Assembly (NCBI GenBank): GCA_040905665.1
Contig: JBBDRD010000037.1
Location: forward strand, 23,550-87,549
Source: DASVCN01 sp040905665
GTDB taxonomy: Bacteria; Deinococcota; Deinococci; Deinococcales; Trueperaceae
Reading direction: 5' to 3'
Length of the DNA stretch: 64,000 nt
This document shows, one piece after another, positions 31,852 to 41,328 of the stretch. The translations under genes were made by a program, and so were the position numbers. The first letter of the stretch is position 1. Every line of letters starts with the position of its first letter. The notes under the pieces are model-generated. The model was not told where the DNA came from. It saw only the letters and a list, made by a program, of their open reading frames with translations, and did not search any database.

Positions 31852-33189
31852 ATGCAACAGCCTAGCGCGAAGGAGTACCCGCAATCGAAACTCATGTACG
31901 AACGGGCCAAGCGCACTTTGGCGGGTGGGGTAAGCAGCCAATTCCGCGCGCTAAATGCTCCACATCCGATGTTTTACGAGCGGGCCGCGGGGTCGCGAAT
32001 ATGGGATGTAGACGGCAACTCGCTACTGGACTTCACGCTCTCGCAGGGGCCCTGCATTTTAGGCCATTCACATCCTGAACTGATCTCCAGAGTAAGTGAA
32101 GCTATTTCGCGTGGTCAGCTCTACGCCGGGCAGTTCGAAGATGAACTCAGATTGGCGGAGGAACTCCAGCGACTCATTCCCTCGGCTGAGCGCATCAGGT
32201 TCAGTTCCAGCGGTTCGGAAGCAAATCACGCTGCGCTGCGCCTCGCTCGTCATGTGACGGGAAAGCCCAAGTTCATCAAGTTCGAGGGTCACTATCACGG
32301 CTGGTTCGACAACGTGGCAATAGGTGTCAACCCCAAAAGGGAGCAGTTGGGAGCACGGGAGGCACCGTCCGGAGTGCCTTGGGGAAGCGGCATCCCGAAG
32401 GAGACCGAAGAAAACGCGATCGTTCTCCCCTGGAACGATCTCTCCCTCGTCGAGGAAACTTTGAGTGTCCATGGAGACGAAGTGGGCGCCCTGGTAACGG
32501 AACCGCTCATGAGTAATCAGGGATGCATTGAACCGAAGCCCGGCTACCTGCAAGGGCTTCGTGAACTCTGTGACAAGTTCCAGGTGGCTCTGATATTCGA
32601 CGAGATAATCACCGGATTCCGTTTAGATCTGGGCGGGGCACAGAGCCACTACGGTGTGACTCCCGACCTGTCTGTATTCGGTAAGGCACTCGCTTCCGGC
32701 TTTCCTTTGAGCGTCATCGGGGGGATCGAGGAGTTCATGGCTCCACTCGAGCGCAACGAGGTTTATCACGGAGGGACGCTCAACGCCAACAACGCTTCGG
32801 TGGCGGCCGCGTTAGCTACTGTCGATATCCTCGAACGCGACGACGCCAAAGCCCACAGGCACATAGTCGAGCTCGGTAAGGAACTGAGGGATAGGCTCAC
32901 TGGGCTGGGCCAGCGACTGGGCCTCCCGCTTAAAGTGCAGGGTCCGGGTCCTATGTTCCACGTAGGCTTCACAGAGCGAGACGAAGTAACTGAGTACCGC
33001 GACACGCTGGAGTACGACACGGCTAGGTACGGAGAGTTCACACGGAGAATGCTAGACCAGAACATCCGGCTAATTGGACGCGGCCTCTGGTATATCTCGA
33101 CGGCGCACAGTCAGGCAGACCTCGACGAGTGCATAGCGGCGGCCGAACAGGTGCTCTCGGATATGGCCGGCGTGGCCGCAGCGAGGTGA
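31852..33189 (+). CDS. Class III aminotransferase, glutamate-1-semialdehyde aminomutase-like
   Basis: A 445-residue PLP enzyme of the GSA-aminomutase/class III aminotransferase group. The cofactor lysine is Lys278 in FGKALASGFPLSVIGG, the PLP aspartate is Asp250 in LIFDEIITGFR, and SSSGSEANHAALRLAR binds the phosphate. It lies among catabolic genes, not haem genes, so it is likely to transfer or shift an amino group on an imported compound. A longer form from TTG 31783 would add 23 residues and has a very strong ribosome site; ATG 31852 has a -10 hexamer six bases upstream. M81 peptidase follows after 4 nt. Confidence 0.87.
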   Translation: MQQPSAKEYPQSKLMYERAKRTLAGGVSSQFRALNAPHPMFYERAAGSRIWDVDGNSLLDFTLSQGPCILGHSHPELISRVSEAISRGQLYAGQFEDELRLAEELQRLIPSAERIRFSSSGSEANHAALRLARHVTGKPKFIKFEGHYHGWFDNVAIGVNPKREQLGAREAPSGVPWGSGIPKETEENAIVLPWNDLSLVEETLSVHGDEVGALVTEPLMSNQGCIEPKPGYLQGLRELCDKFQVALIFDEIITGFRLDLGGAQSHYGVTPDLSVFGKALASGFPLSVIGGIEEFMAPLERNEVYHGGTLNANNASVAAALATVDILERDDAKAHRHIVELGKELRDRLTGLGQRLGLPLKVQGPGPMFHVGFTERDEVTEYRDTLEYDTARYGEFTRRMLDQNIRLIGRGLWYISTAHSQADLDECIAAAEQVLSDMAGVAAAR

Positions 33190-33193
33190 TGGG

Positions 33194-34711
33194 TTGACGC
33201 ACCGAATTCTGCTCGCCGGCTTTTACCATGAGACACATACGTTCGTTGACGAGACCTCGGGGCTCGAGGCTTTCGACCGCCGCGTGGACGAGGAAGTCCT
33301 TAGCTCCAAGGGCGACGGCTCCCCCATGAGCGGCGTGATCGAGTGCGCCGAGGAATACAACTGGTCGCTCGTTCCCGCAGTTGACTATCGGGGAGGAGCA
33401 AGCGGAATCGTCGAGGACGAGGTCCTCGAAGCATATTGGCAGTTACTGCAGCCGAGACTCGTAAGTGCTCTCGAGACGGGGATCGACGCTATCTTTCTGG
33501 TGCTCCACGGCGCCATGACAACTAAGTCACACTTCGATGGTGAAGGAGAGTTGCTGGAGCGAATTAGGCTTACGCCCGGTGCAGAGGACATACCAATCTT
33601 CGGCGTCTACGACCTCCATGCAAACTTCACGAAACGGATGGCGAAGTACGCCAACTGTCTCGTCGCCTATCGAGAGAATCCTCATGTAGATGCCCGCGCT
33701 TCGGCAGTAAGAGCAGCCGGCCTCTTGCAACAGATGCTGCAAGGCGGCAAGGTGCCGCGTATGGAAATGATTCACCCCCCAATCGTTTGGCCACCTACCG
33801 GCGTAGGCACCGCGGACGAACCGATGCGAACGCTCGAAGAGATGGCGCGCAATTTCGAGGTCGAGCACGAAGGCATTTGGGCACTGAACGTGAACGCCGG
33901 CTTCGCCTTTGCAGACGTACCGGAAGCGGGCGTTAGTTTCAGTGCCGTGAGTACGGACGGCGAAGTCGCTGGTAAAGCACTGCAGAAGCTGGTTAGCAAG
34001 GCTGTTGATCTCAAGGAGCTTGGGAACGTAGTGGATGAGCCGGTAGACAGTGTATTGGCTGGCCTAAAGCCTGATCCAGCAGGACCGATACTGCTCGTAG
34101 AACCCTCGGACAACATTGGCGGAGGTGCCCCGGGCGACGGAACTGGCGTGCTGCGCGCGCTCCTTAGGCACAAGATCGAAAATGCGGGAGTGATCATCGC
34201 TGACGCGGAGGCGGTTCAACGATTACAGGGAGCCGCGCTGGGAAGCAGTGCCGAATTGAGCCTCGGTGGGAAAGGAAGTCGACTGGACCCCGGCCCCGTA
34301 CACTTGCAGGTTCGCTTGGAATCGTTAAGTGACGGCCGTTTCGAACTTGAGGACCTGAACAGCCATCTAGCGGCAATGCGTGGCAGGCACATCGATATGG
34401 GTCCAACTGCCGTGGTGAGCCACCAGGGAGTCATAATTTTACTTACTTCGAAGAAGACTCCGCCTTTCGATCTTGGTCAGTGGCGTAGCCAAGGAGTGGA
34501 ACCGGAGAACTTCCGCTTCATCGGGGTGAAGGCGGCCGTTGCACATAGAAGGGCATATGATCGCATCGCGGCACAAAGCTACACAGTCGGCACGGATGGG
34601 CCGTGCGCCAGCGACCTGAGGAAACTTCCCTTTAGAAACATATCGCGCCCGATATATCCCTTAGATAACTCGACTGAAGAGTTTTACGACAAGACGGCAG
34701 CAGACGCGTGA
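33194..34711 (+). CDS. M81 family metallopeptidase-like protein (MlrC type), first copy
   Basis: A 505-residue protein of the MlrC (M81) family, zinc proteins first known from microcystin breakdown and found widely in catabolic clusters. It shows GFYHETHTFVDETSG, FLVLHGAMTTKSHFDGEGE, VYDLHANFTKRM and the C-terminal FIGVKAAVAHRRAYD. The start is a TTG at 33194 with GAGGT six bases upstream; it follows the PLP enzyme stop by 4 nt, so the two are co-translated. A peptidase or amidase role on an imported peptide-like substrate is likely. A paralogue occurs at 39721-41268. Confidence 0.85.
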   Translation: MTHRILLAGFYHETHTFVDETSGLEAFDRRVDEEVLSSKGDGSPMSGVIECAEEYNWSLVPAVDYRGGASGIVEDEVLEAYWQLLQPRLVSALETGIDAIFLVLHGAMTTKSHFDGEGELLERIRLTPGAEDIPIFGVYDLHANFTKRMAKYANCLVAYRENPHVDARASAVRAAGLLQQMLQGGKVPRMEMIHPPIVWPPTGVGTADEPMRTLEEMARNFEVEHEGIWALNVNAGFAFADVPEAGVSFSAVSTDGEVAGKALQKLVSKAVDLKELGNVVDEPVDSVLAGLKPDPAGPILLVEPSDNIGGGAPGDGTGVLRALLRHKIENAGVIIADAEAVQRLQGAALGSSAELSLGGKGSRLDPGPVHLQVRLESLSDGRFELEDLNSHLAAMRGRHIDMGPTAVVSHQGVIILLTSKKTPPFDLGQWRSQGVEPENFRFIGVKAAVAHRRAYDRIAAQSYTVGTDGPCASDLRKLPFRNISRPIYPLDNSTEEFYDKTAADA

Positions 34712-34805
34712 GAGACGAGAGCACCCTGAGGACATTTACGCCTCCTCCGACACGGACCATCGTTTAGGCTTCATCCACTTCAAGATCGGGTCGGTACCTA
34801 TTTAA

Positions 34806-35753
34806 ATGTCGATCTTCAGTTACATAGCGAGACGGACCCTGCTTGCAATCCCCACGGTGCTGGTGATCGTGACACTGCTATTCTTGCTGGTTCGTGTGAT
34901 CCCTGGGGACGCGGCAATAGCCGCATTGGGTGAAAACGCTACCGAGGAAGCCCTTGCGGCGCTGCGGAATCAATTCGGTTTGGACCGGCCGCTATGGGAG
35001 CAGTACTTCGAGTACATGGGAAATCTTCTGCAGGGAGATCTTGGTGTTTCACTCGCCACTCGCCGGCCCGTCGGTAGCCTTTTAGCAGCAAACTATCAGT
35101 ACACGCTAGACCTGATGCTGGGCAGCCTGGTCGTCGCCATCGTCATGGGCATTCCGACAGGGATCTACTCCGCGGTGAACAGGGGCCGCGCGGCCGACGG
35201 TGCCCTCAGGATAGTTTCCCTGCTCGGTATCTCAACGCCCCCGTTCTACCTGGGCGTCTTGCTCCTGCTACTCTTCTCAGTGCAGTTGAGTTGGTTTCCG
35301 GTGCTTGGCGCAGGTGACCTCTCGGATCCCGTGGAGCGTCTCAAATACCTCGTATTGCCCGCAATCACCGGCGGTATCGGGATCGCCTCCTACCTCACCC
35401 GCGTTACCCGCTCGGCAATGCTCAATGTTCTTGGTGAGGATTATCTGCGTACGGCCGTCTCAAAGGGTGTGCGCCCTCACATGGTGACGTACAAACACGC
35501 CCTCAGAAACGCGTTGATTCCGGTCGTTACCGTAATCGGCATTTATGTAACTGTCCTCATCGGGAACGCAGTCCTGATCGAGATCGTATTCTCTAGACCG
35601 GGCTTCGGGCGACTGTTGGTCGGTTCGGTGTTGCAACGCGACTACTACACAATTCAGTCGGTCATGGCAGTGTTCGCGATGGTAGTGGTCGTAACCAACT
35701 TGATCATCGACATCGTGTACGTCGCGATCGATCCGCGAGTGAACTATGGGTGA
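34806..35753 (+). CDS. Dipeptide/nickel-type ABC permease, DppB family
   Basis: A 315-residue inner-membrane permease with six helices. The N-terminal helix (LAIPTVLVIVTLLFLLVRVI) is followed by the DppB pattern LGENATEEALAALRNQFGLD and LWEQYFEYMGNLLQGDLGVS. The EAA loop reads RTAVSKGVRPHMVTYKHALRN. It pairs with the DppC-type subunit whose ATG follows its stop directly. The binding protein is probably the one at 28327-29892. No ATPase gene accompanies it. No ribosome site is obvious before the ATG at 34806. Confidence 0.9.
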   Translation: MSIFSYIARRTLLAIPTVLVIVTLLFLLVRVIPGDAAIAALGENATEEALAALRNQFGLDRPLWEQYFEYMGNLLQGDLGVSLATRRPVGSLLAANYQYTLDLMLGSLVVAIVMGIPTGIYSAVNRGRAADGALRIVSLLGISTPPFYLGVLLLLLFSVQLSWFPVLGAGDLSDPVERLKYLVLPAITGGIGIASYLTRVTRSAMLNVLGEDYLRTAVSKGVRPHMVTYKHALRNALIPVVTVIGIYVTVLIGNAVLIEIVFSRPGFGRLLVGSVLQRDYYTIQSVMAVFAMVVVVTNLIIDIVYVAIDPRVNYG

Positions 35754-36653
35754 ATGGCTGGCGACTCAACAGATGAAAGGACGGAGGCTTTGACTACCTC
35801 GACCGTTCCTACAAAGAAGGCGGGGCGGAAGCAACGTTCCAAACTCTTCCAGAATCAACTGGCCCGCATCGGTTTGATCGGCATTGGGCTAATGCTGCTA
35901 ATTGCATTCTTCGGCCCCGCGCTCACGCCACACGATCCGTTCAAGCAGGATCTCTTCAATAGGCTGCAAGCGCCATCTCAGGATTTCCTTCTCGGTACCG
36001 ATCAGTACGGCCGTGACGTCCTGAGCAGAACCTTGATGGGTACTCGATACTCGCTACTCATTGGCTTCTCCTCGGCGCTCGCTGCCTTCTTGATCGGTAC
36101 AGCACTTGGCGTTCTTAGCGGATACGTGGGCGGCAGACTCGATCAGGTAATGGTCGAGGTCGTCAACGTCATGATGATCTTTCCGGGAATCTTGTTGGGC
36201 ATCCTCATCGTTGCGGTTCTGGGATCGAGCTTTACGAACCTGATTTTTACGATCACGCTTATTCTCATCCCCCGTTTCGTGCGAGTGAGCCGAGGCATAG
36301 CGATCACTTTGAAAGAGCGGGACTTCATTTTGGCGGCAGAAGCTCTGGGACAAAAGAGGACTCGTGTAATGGCGCAACACGTGCTGCCCAACTTGGTATC
36401 CGAGGTTCTCGTGATGGCTACGCTATGGACCTCGACTGCGATATTGGCCGAGGCAGGTCTCAGCTTCCTGGGGCTGGGGATACAGCCGCCGCTACCGAGT
36501 TGGGGCGGAATGATACGCGACGGGATCGATATCATCCAACGTGCGCCCTGGCTTTCGGTCTATCCAGGCCTGGCGATCCTCATCACAGTACTGAGCCTCA
36601 ACCTCATCGGCGACGGAGTGAGAGATGCAATCGACCCACGCCTCTCCAACTAG
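35754..36653 (+). CDS. Dipeptide/nickel-type ABC permease, DppC family
   Basis: A 299-residue inner-membrane permease with about six helices after a polar N-terminus of 35 residues. It shows the DppC features FGPALTPHDPFKQD, LGTDQYGRDVLSRTLMGTR and AEALGQKRTRVMAQHVLPN (EAA loop), then LSFLGLGIQPPLPSWGGMI. Its ATG follows the DppB stop with no gap. It ends the plus-strand operon that began with the PLP enzyme. The RidA gene converges on it. Confidence 0.9.
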   Translation: MAGDSTDERTEALTTSTVPTKKAGRKQRSKLFQNQLARIGLIGIGLMLLIAFFGPALTPHDPFKQDLFNRLQAPSQDFLLGTDQYGRDVLSRTLMGTRYSLLIGFSSALAAFLIGTALGVLSGYVGGRLDQVMVEVVNVMMIFPGILLGILIVAVLGSSFTNLIFTITLILIPRFVRVSRGIAITLKERDFILAAEALGQKRTRVMAQHVLPNLVSEVLVMATLWTSTAILAEAGLSFLGLGIQPPLPSWGGMIRDGIDIIQRAPWLSVYPGLAILITVLSLNLIGDGVRDAIDPRLSN

Positions 36654-36738
36654 CGGCTTGAGGCGCTGCTGCCCGTCTGCCTGGCCGCCTGTCATGGTCA
36701 GGAAACCGCAGGTGGGTCAGTCGTCGCAGAACAAAAGG

Positions 36739-37197
36739 TCAGGCTAGTTCGAAGATGAACTCGATTTCGACAGGAATATTGAAGGGAAGAATGCTGGTAC
36801 CGATCGCTGATCGAGCATGCCGGCCGCGATCACCGAAGACATCGACCATGAAGTCCGACGCACCATTGATGACGAACGGCTGGCGATAGAACTGTGGAGC
36901 GCTCGCAACGAATCCAAGGAGCTTCACGACTCGCGATATCTTGTCTAGGTCTCCCAAGGCGGCTTGCAGCGCCCCCAATGCATTGATAGCGCAAACGCGA
37001 GCTGCGTCATAGGCCTCGGCCTCGCTCACCTCGCGTCCAACCACGCCCTGGTAGAGCGGTTTCCCATTCTCCAATGGACCCTGGCCCGAAACGAAGACCA
37101 GACTGCCGGAAACGACAAGGCTCTCGAAATTGGCAACGGGCTTCGAAGGCATCGGAAGCCGCACTCCCATATCCTTGAGCCGCTGCTCTACCCTCAT
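36739..37197 (-). CDS. RidA (YjgF/YER057c/UK114) family protein
   Basis: A 152-residue protein of the RidA superfamily, trimeric enzymes that hydrolyse reactive enamines and imines made by PLP enzymes. It shows VVSGSLVFVSGQGPLENGK, the ARVCAINALGALQAALGDL helix and the C-terminal GTSILPFNIPVEIEFIFE. The canonical arginine of the imine pocket is replaced in this branch (ARSAIGTSILP instead of the usual R-xAVGV-LP form), as in several catabolic RidA-like proteins. Its closeness to the class III aminotransferase suggests it clears the imine product of that enzyme. The gene is on the opposite strand to the importer. Confidence 0.85.
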   Translation of the reverse strand: MRVEQRLKDMGVRLPMPSKPVANFESLVVSGSLVFVSGQGPLENGKPLYQGVVGREVSEAEAYDAARVCAINALGALQAALGDLDKISRVVKLLGFVASAPQFYRQPFVINGASDFMVDVFGDRGRHARSAIGTSILPFNIPVEIEFIFELA

Positions 37198-37402
37198 TGA
37201 ATGGCTCTGAGCTGAACCCAGCCTAATGAATAGATCATTCTTTCTCCTCCACCATGGTAATTCGAGAGGCCGTTGACGTCACCATCTTCTAATGGCACTG
37301 ATGCGTTCTCCCTTCTCCTTGCTCGTCAGAGACTTGCGAACCGAATACCACCATCTTCATGAACAGCTCCTCCCGGTCAGCGATGCAAGTGCTCGTTTAT
37401 CC

Positions 37403-38572
37403 TCACGCAACCCGGTACCTCTGCAACACATCCCAGTCCAGGTCGATGCCCAACCCCGGCCGGTCAGGGGGCGAGATGACGCCATCCTCGAACTTCAGGT
37501 TGTCCTGCGCAAGCTCCTTGCGCAGTGTCTCGAGACAGAGCTGTGGCGGCAGGTACTCGATGAACGGGCAGTGGGGTGTATTGAAGGCCAGATGGGCGGT
37601 AGCAGCGACCGACACGCCGGTCTTCCAGCAGTGCGGAACCACCTGCAGCCCCCGCTCGGCCGCCATGTCGCATACGCGCTTCGCCTCAGTGAAGCCGCCC
37701 ACCCGCCCCACATCAGGCTGGACTACTTGAACCTTGCCACGGTCCATAAGCTCCTCGAACTCCCAGTGGGTAGCGAGCCATTCGCCGGCGGCTATCCGCA
37801 TGGGAGTCGCCTCGGCAAGCTTGGCGTACTCGTCCAGGCGATCGGTCCAAATAGGCGTCTCCAGAAAGAAGACGTCGAACTCCTGCCAATCCCGCACCGT
37901 CTCCAGTGCGGTGGCAGCGTCCTCCCACAGGTACTGCACGTCCACCATCAGGGTCATTGCCGGCCCGACCGCCTGGCGTACGGCGGCGACGATTTCGGTA
38001 TGGCGCTCGAATGGCTCACGAAGGCCGCTGTGGGCGTAGGGCCCGCTCATCGTCACCTCGGTCTTCACCGCCTTGAAACCGAGCTCCTTGGCCCGATGCG
38101 CCCAGTCGACCAGCGAGTCGCGGTACTCCTCGAAGCTGTCGCCCCCGGGCTGCAGGGAGGCGTAGGGAATCACGCCCTGCTGCCGCAGGCCACCCAGCAT
38201 TTCGAAGACCGGCTTGCCCGCCGCTTTGCCGCGAATGTCCCAGAGAGCCATATCGATCGCGCTCATCGCATGGATGACCGCACCACGACGGCCGTTCATG
38301 CAGCTGCCCACGTACATCTTTCGCCACAGGCCTTCGCTGTCGAGCGGATCCTCGCCGATCAGCATGTCGCGAATGCACAAGCCCATGGTGTGAGTACCGG
38401 GCGCCTCGATACAGGCTTTGGCGATCCAGGGGTTCACGTCCGCCTCGCCGATCCCGGTGATCCCTTCGTCTGTCGTAACCGTGACGATGAAGCTGTCCTG
38501 GGCCGACGAAGTGAGCCGGGGGTCGTAGTTGGGGGCCAGCAGCACGTGGCAGGATACGTCTTTGATCTTCAC
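37403..38572 (-). CDS. Enolase-superfamily (mandelate racemase/sugar-acid dehydratase) enzyme 1
   Basis: A 389-residue member of the mandelate racemase-like branch, which abstracts the proton next to a carboxylate to racemise or dehydrate acid sugars. Seen are the lid domain, Lys170 in the KTE form of the KxK motif, metal ligands Asp211 (LMVDVQ), Glu238 (FFLETP) and Glu264 (IAAGEW), then Asp287 and His314 (VVPHCWKTG). The Lys and the His-Asp dyad fit a dehydratase. The GTG at 38572 has GAGGT upstream and follows enzyme 2 by 9 nt. It is most like enzyme 3 of this cluster. The acid sugar is not known. Confidence 0.88.
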   Translation of the reverse strand: MKIKDVSCHVLLAPNYDPRLTSSAQDSFIVTVTTDEGITGIGEADVNPWIAKACIEAPGTHTMGLCIRDMLIGEDPLDSEGLWRKMYVGSCMNGRRGAVIHAMSAIDMALWDIRGKAAGKPVFEMLGGLRQQGVIPYASLQPGGDSFEEYRDSLVDWAHRAKELGFKAVKTEVTMSGPYAHSGLREPFERHTEIVAAVRQAVGPAMTLMVDVQYLWEDAATALETVRDWQEFDVFFLETPIWTDRLDEYAKLAEATPMRIAAGEWLATHWEFEELMDRGKVQVVQPDVGRVGGFTEAKRVCDMAAERGLQVVPHCWKTGVSVAATAHLAFNTPHCPFIEYLPPQLCLETLRKELAQDNLKFEDGVISPPDRPGLGIDLDWDVLQRYRVA

Positions 38573-38581
38573 TCGCTTACC

Positions 38582-39724
38582 TCATCCCGTCATCTGGGGC
38601 AGTTTCTCGCCGCGCGTGAACTGCAGCAGCGCTTCAAAGTCCAGGTCGAATCCCAGGCCGGGGCCGTCGGGGATCGCCAGCATGCCGTCCTCATCGAGCC
38701 GCCAGCGATCCGCGGAGATGTCGTCGATGTAGTGCGAGCCGGTCAAGTACTCCACGAAGTCGGTGTCATGGAACGCCGACGCGAGCTGCAGGTCGGCCGC
38801 CAGGCCCAGGGCCGTATTCCAGCCGTGCGGAATCATCCGCACACCGTTGTCCTGCGCCATCCAGGCGATGCGCCTCTCCTCGCTGATCCCGCCCACCTTC
38901 GTGACGTCCGGCTGAATGATGTCGACCGCCCGGCCCTGGAGCCAGGGGATGAACGATTGCCGTCGGGTGAGTACCTCGCCGCCGGCAATGGGAATGAGGG
39001 CATGCTCGCGCAGCAGGGCATAATCCTCGATCGCATCCGGCTTGAGCGGCTCCTCGAACCAAGCGACGCCGTGGTGAGAGAGCATCTCGGCTGTGTGCAG
39101 AGCCCACTTGTAACCGTGTGGCCAGAAGGCGGCGCTGCCGCCGGCGTCGACCATGATGTGCGCCGATTCGCCCACCGTCTCCCTTGCCCGCCTGATTATC
39201 TGCTCGTCGAGCTGCGTGCTCTGCCGGCCAAACGGGCCCCAGCCCAGCTTGAATGCCCTAAAACCGAGTGGCAGGAGTGACTGGAGGTGCTCGGCCAGCG
39301 CCTCAGGCTCGCGCATCAGGATAGAGGCGTAGGGTCGGACGCGGTCACGATAGCGCCCGCCCAGCAGCCTCCCAATGGACTGCCCCGTAGCCTTGCCCAA
39401 GATGTCCCACAGGGCGATGTCAATTGCAGAGATGGCATGGGTGATCGTCCCCCCACGGCCCAGCCAGAAGGTGTTCTGGTGAAGCTTCTCGCTCACTCGT
39501 TCCGGCTCGAGTGCCACCTCGCCAAGGAGCAGCGGCTCCAGCACCTTCAGGGCAGCACGAACCTGCTCGACGCCGGTGAAGGCACTGCCGTAGCCGATCA
39601 TGCCTTCGTCGGTCACGACCGCGACGATAGTGTGCACGCAGTCGTCCGGTCTGAGCTCGTAATCCCAGCCGCCCTCTGGAGTTGCGCCGTGCAGCCCTAC
39701 CGCCTGAACCTCTCGGATCTTCAC
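38582..39724 (-). CDS. Enolase-superfamily (mandelate racemase/sugar-acid dehydratase) enzyme 2
   Basis: A 380-residue paralogue with Lys159 in FRAFKLGWGP, metal ligands Asp193 (IMVDAGG), Glu224 or Glu225 (WFEEPLKPD) and Glu250 (IAGGEV), then Asp273 in IIQPDVTKVGG and His300 in MIPHGWNTAL. The HGWNT form of the histidine loop is common in acid-sugar dehydratases of the mandelate racemase group. The start is a GTG at 39724 that shares GTGA with the stop of the M81 gene. It diverges clearly from enzymes 1 and 3, so different epimers of one acid, or different acids, may be handled by the set. Confidence 0.88.
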   Translation of the reverse strand: MKIREVQAVGLHGATPEGGWDYELRPDDCVHTIVAVVTDEGMIGYGSAFTGVEQVRAALKVLEPLLLGEVALEPERVSEKLHQNTFWLGRGGTITHAISAIDIALWDILGKATGQSIGRLLGGRYRDRVRPYASILMREPEALAEHLQSLLPLGFRAFKLGWGPFGRQSTQLDEQIIRRARETVGESAHIMVDAGGSAAFWPHGYKWALHTAEMLSHHGVAWFEEPLKPDAIEDYALLREHALIPIAGGEVLTRRQSFIPWLQGRAVDIIQPDVTKVGGISEERRIAWMAQDNGVRMIPHGWNTALGLAADLQLASAFHDTDFVEYLTGSHYIDDISADRWRLDEDGMLAIPDGPGLGFDLDFEALLQFTRGEKLPQMTG

Positions 39725-41268
39725 GGGCTCACCTTTTCGGTCGCACCAGGCCCGGATCGTGACCGCCGGAATATCCGTGCCTGCGGCTCGAACCTGGCCC
39801 CTGGCTCGAGCGGGAACATCGGCCGCCGGCAGCGCTCGTGGCCCAGGCTGGGCAGGTTGGCGCTTGTGGAACCGGGTGCGTCAACGTTTATCACCCGCTG
39901 CGCCCACGCGGCGAAGAAGTGTGGCTGGCAGTGCGGCGACTTGACGACCACCGCGTCGAAGCTGCGCGGGTCCTGGTCGTGGGCGAGGAAAAGCGAGCGA
40001 TCGTAGAGGCTAACCGGGCGGCTCGTCACGATCAGGGTGACGTTCCCCCACTCGAGCACCGCCGTGGGCCCGGCTTGCCAGGTGCCACCATGCGACTCGC
40101 TCTCGAACTCACCGTCGGAAAACGAGCGCACCCGAGCCACGATCGGCAGGGGCCTGAACCGAGCCGGATCGAGTGCCCCTCCCACGCTCACCTTTACCTC
40201 GGCGTCAACTCCGGCAGTGAAAGCTGCTTCAGCAGCGGCCGGGTCGACGATCGGGGCGAGCAACCTGCCGCCGTAGCCCGCCTCATGGAGCGCCCGCAGG
40301 ACCGCGTTGCTGTCGCCCGAGGCGCCGGAGCTGGTCGCGTCGGCAGCGTCGGTTAGGATCACCGTTCCAGTGGCGCTCTTCGTCATTTCGACCATCTCGG
40401 CGAGACTCACCAGCGGCGCCTGCAGCCGCTTGCGCACCTCCCAGAAGCCTGTGGCGAGCGCCAACGCTTCGCTTTGAGCGAGCTTCTCATCGCCATCCGT
40501 GACGACCACGCTGCTGCTGCCCAGTTCGGGGACGTCGGTGAAGGGGTTTCCGATGAACATGCCGGCGGATAGGCCCCGCTCGTCGCGCTCTATCCGCTGC
40601 GCATCGTGGATGAAGTGACCGAGCAAACCGGTCTCTGTGATGAGCTCGTCACCCCGCACCAGGGCCGGAACCGGCACCCGGGCGGTGACGGGGTGGGCCT
40701 CGCCGCGTACGACGGCGAGTAGTAGAGCGGCGGCCCGCTCGCCCGTTTCGAAGAAATCGACGTGGGGATAGGTGTGGTACGGCACCACGGCGTCTGCTTG
40801 TTCCAGCATCCGGTCGGTAAGCACGCCGTGTAGGTCGAGCGACACGACTATCGGAATTCGCTCGCCCAGGATTCGCCTCGACTCGGTCAGCAGGTAGCCC
40901 TCCGGATCCTCCTCGTTTTGCGCCGCCATCGCCCCGTGCAGGCAGAAGAGCACTCCGTCCAGACCATCGTCCCGGTGCCGCTCAATCTCGGCCAGGAACA
41001 TGCTCGCCAGCCGCTCGAAATCGGAAGCGGCCAGCACCCCTCCGGAGGTTATGGCGCGGGCGCTTAACGCGGGCACGACCTCGACCACGCCGGAACCGTC
41101 AGCGGAGCGGCAGAAGGTCTCGAGCGCTCCGGCGACCTCGCTCCTTACCCCCTCGTGGGCGGCGAGCAGCGCGGCGCCGGCGGCCAGCTGGAAATCTTCC
41201 AGGTGGCTGAGGACCGGGTTGAAGGTCGATACCTCCTGTTTGCATTCGGCTATTAGGATCTTGGGCAT
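39721..41268 (-). CDS. M81 family metallopeptidase-like protein (MlrC type), second copy
   Basis: A 515-residue MlrC-family protein: LIAECKQEVSTFNPVLSHL at the N-terminus, LFCLHGAMAAQNEEDPEG, VSLDLHGVLTDRMLEQADAV and VVPYHTYPHVDFFETGERA with the likely zinc ligands. It lies inside an operon of three enolase-superfamily enzymes, overlapping the second by four bases. M81 proteins are usually drawn as peptidases, but the setting in a sugar-acid operon suggests an amide or lactone substrate. It differs strongly from the first copy at 33194, so the two are not recent duplicates. Confidence 0.85.
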   Translation of the reverse strand: MPKILIAECKQEVSTFNPVLSHLEDFQLAAGAALLAAHEGVRSEVAGALETFCRSADGSGVVEVVPALSARAITSGGVLAASDFERLASMFLAEIERHRDDGLDGVLFCLHGAMAAQNEEDPEGYLLTESRRILGERIPIVVSLDLHGVLTDRMLEQADAVVPYHTYPHVDFFETGERAAALLLAVVRGEAHPVTARVPVPALVRGDELITETGLLGHFIHDAQRIERDERGLSAGMFIGNPFTDVPELGSSSVVVTDGDEKLAQSEALALATGFWEVRKRLQAPLVSLAEMVEMTKSATGTVILTDAADATSSGASGDSNAVLRALHEAGYGGRLLAPIVDPAAAEAAFTAGVDAEVKVSVGGALDPARFRPLPIVARVRSFSDGEFESESHGGTWQAGPTAVLEWGNVTLIVTSRPVSLYDRSLFLAHDQDPRSFDAVVVKSPHCQPHFFAAWAQRVINVDAPGSTSANLPSLGHERCRRPMFPLEPGARFEPQARIFRRSRSGPGATEKVSP

Positions 41269-41328
41269 GCGTTGCGCCTCGATTCGTTCCGACTCGTATT
41301 CATGTCCACCGAACTCATGCCCGCCGCC

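Noticed and set aside
31852..33189. hemL (haem synthesis) identity
   Set aside because: The family is right, but the setting in a catabolic operon with RidA, M81 and importer genes, and no haem genes, speaks against the biosynthetic enzyme.
37292..39280. Plus-strand frame of 662 codons
   Set aside because: It is antisense to two enolase-superfamily genes with complete catalytic residues and has no family pattern of its own; high GC makes long antisense frames common.
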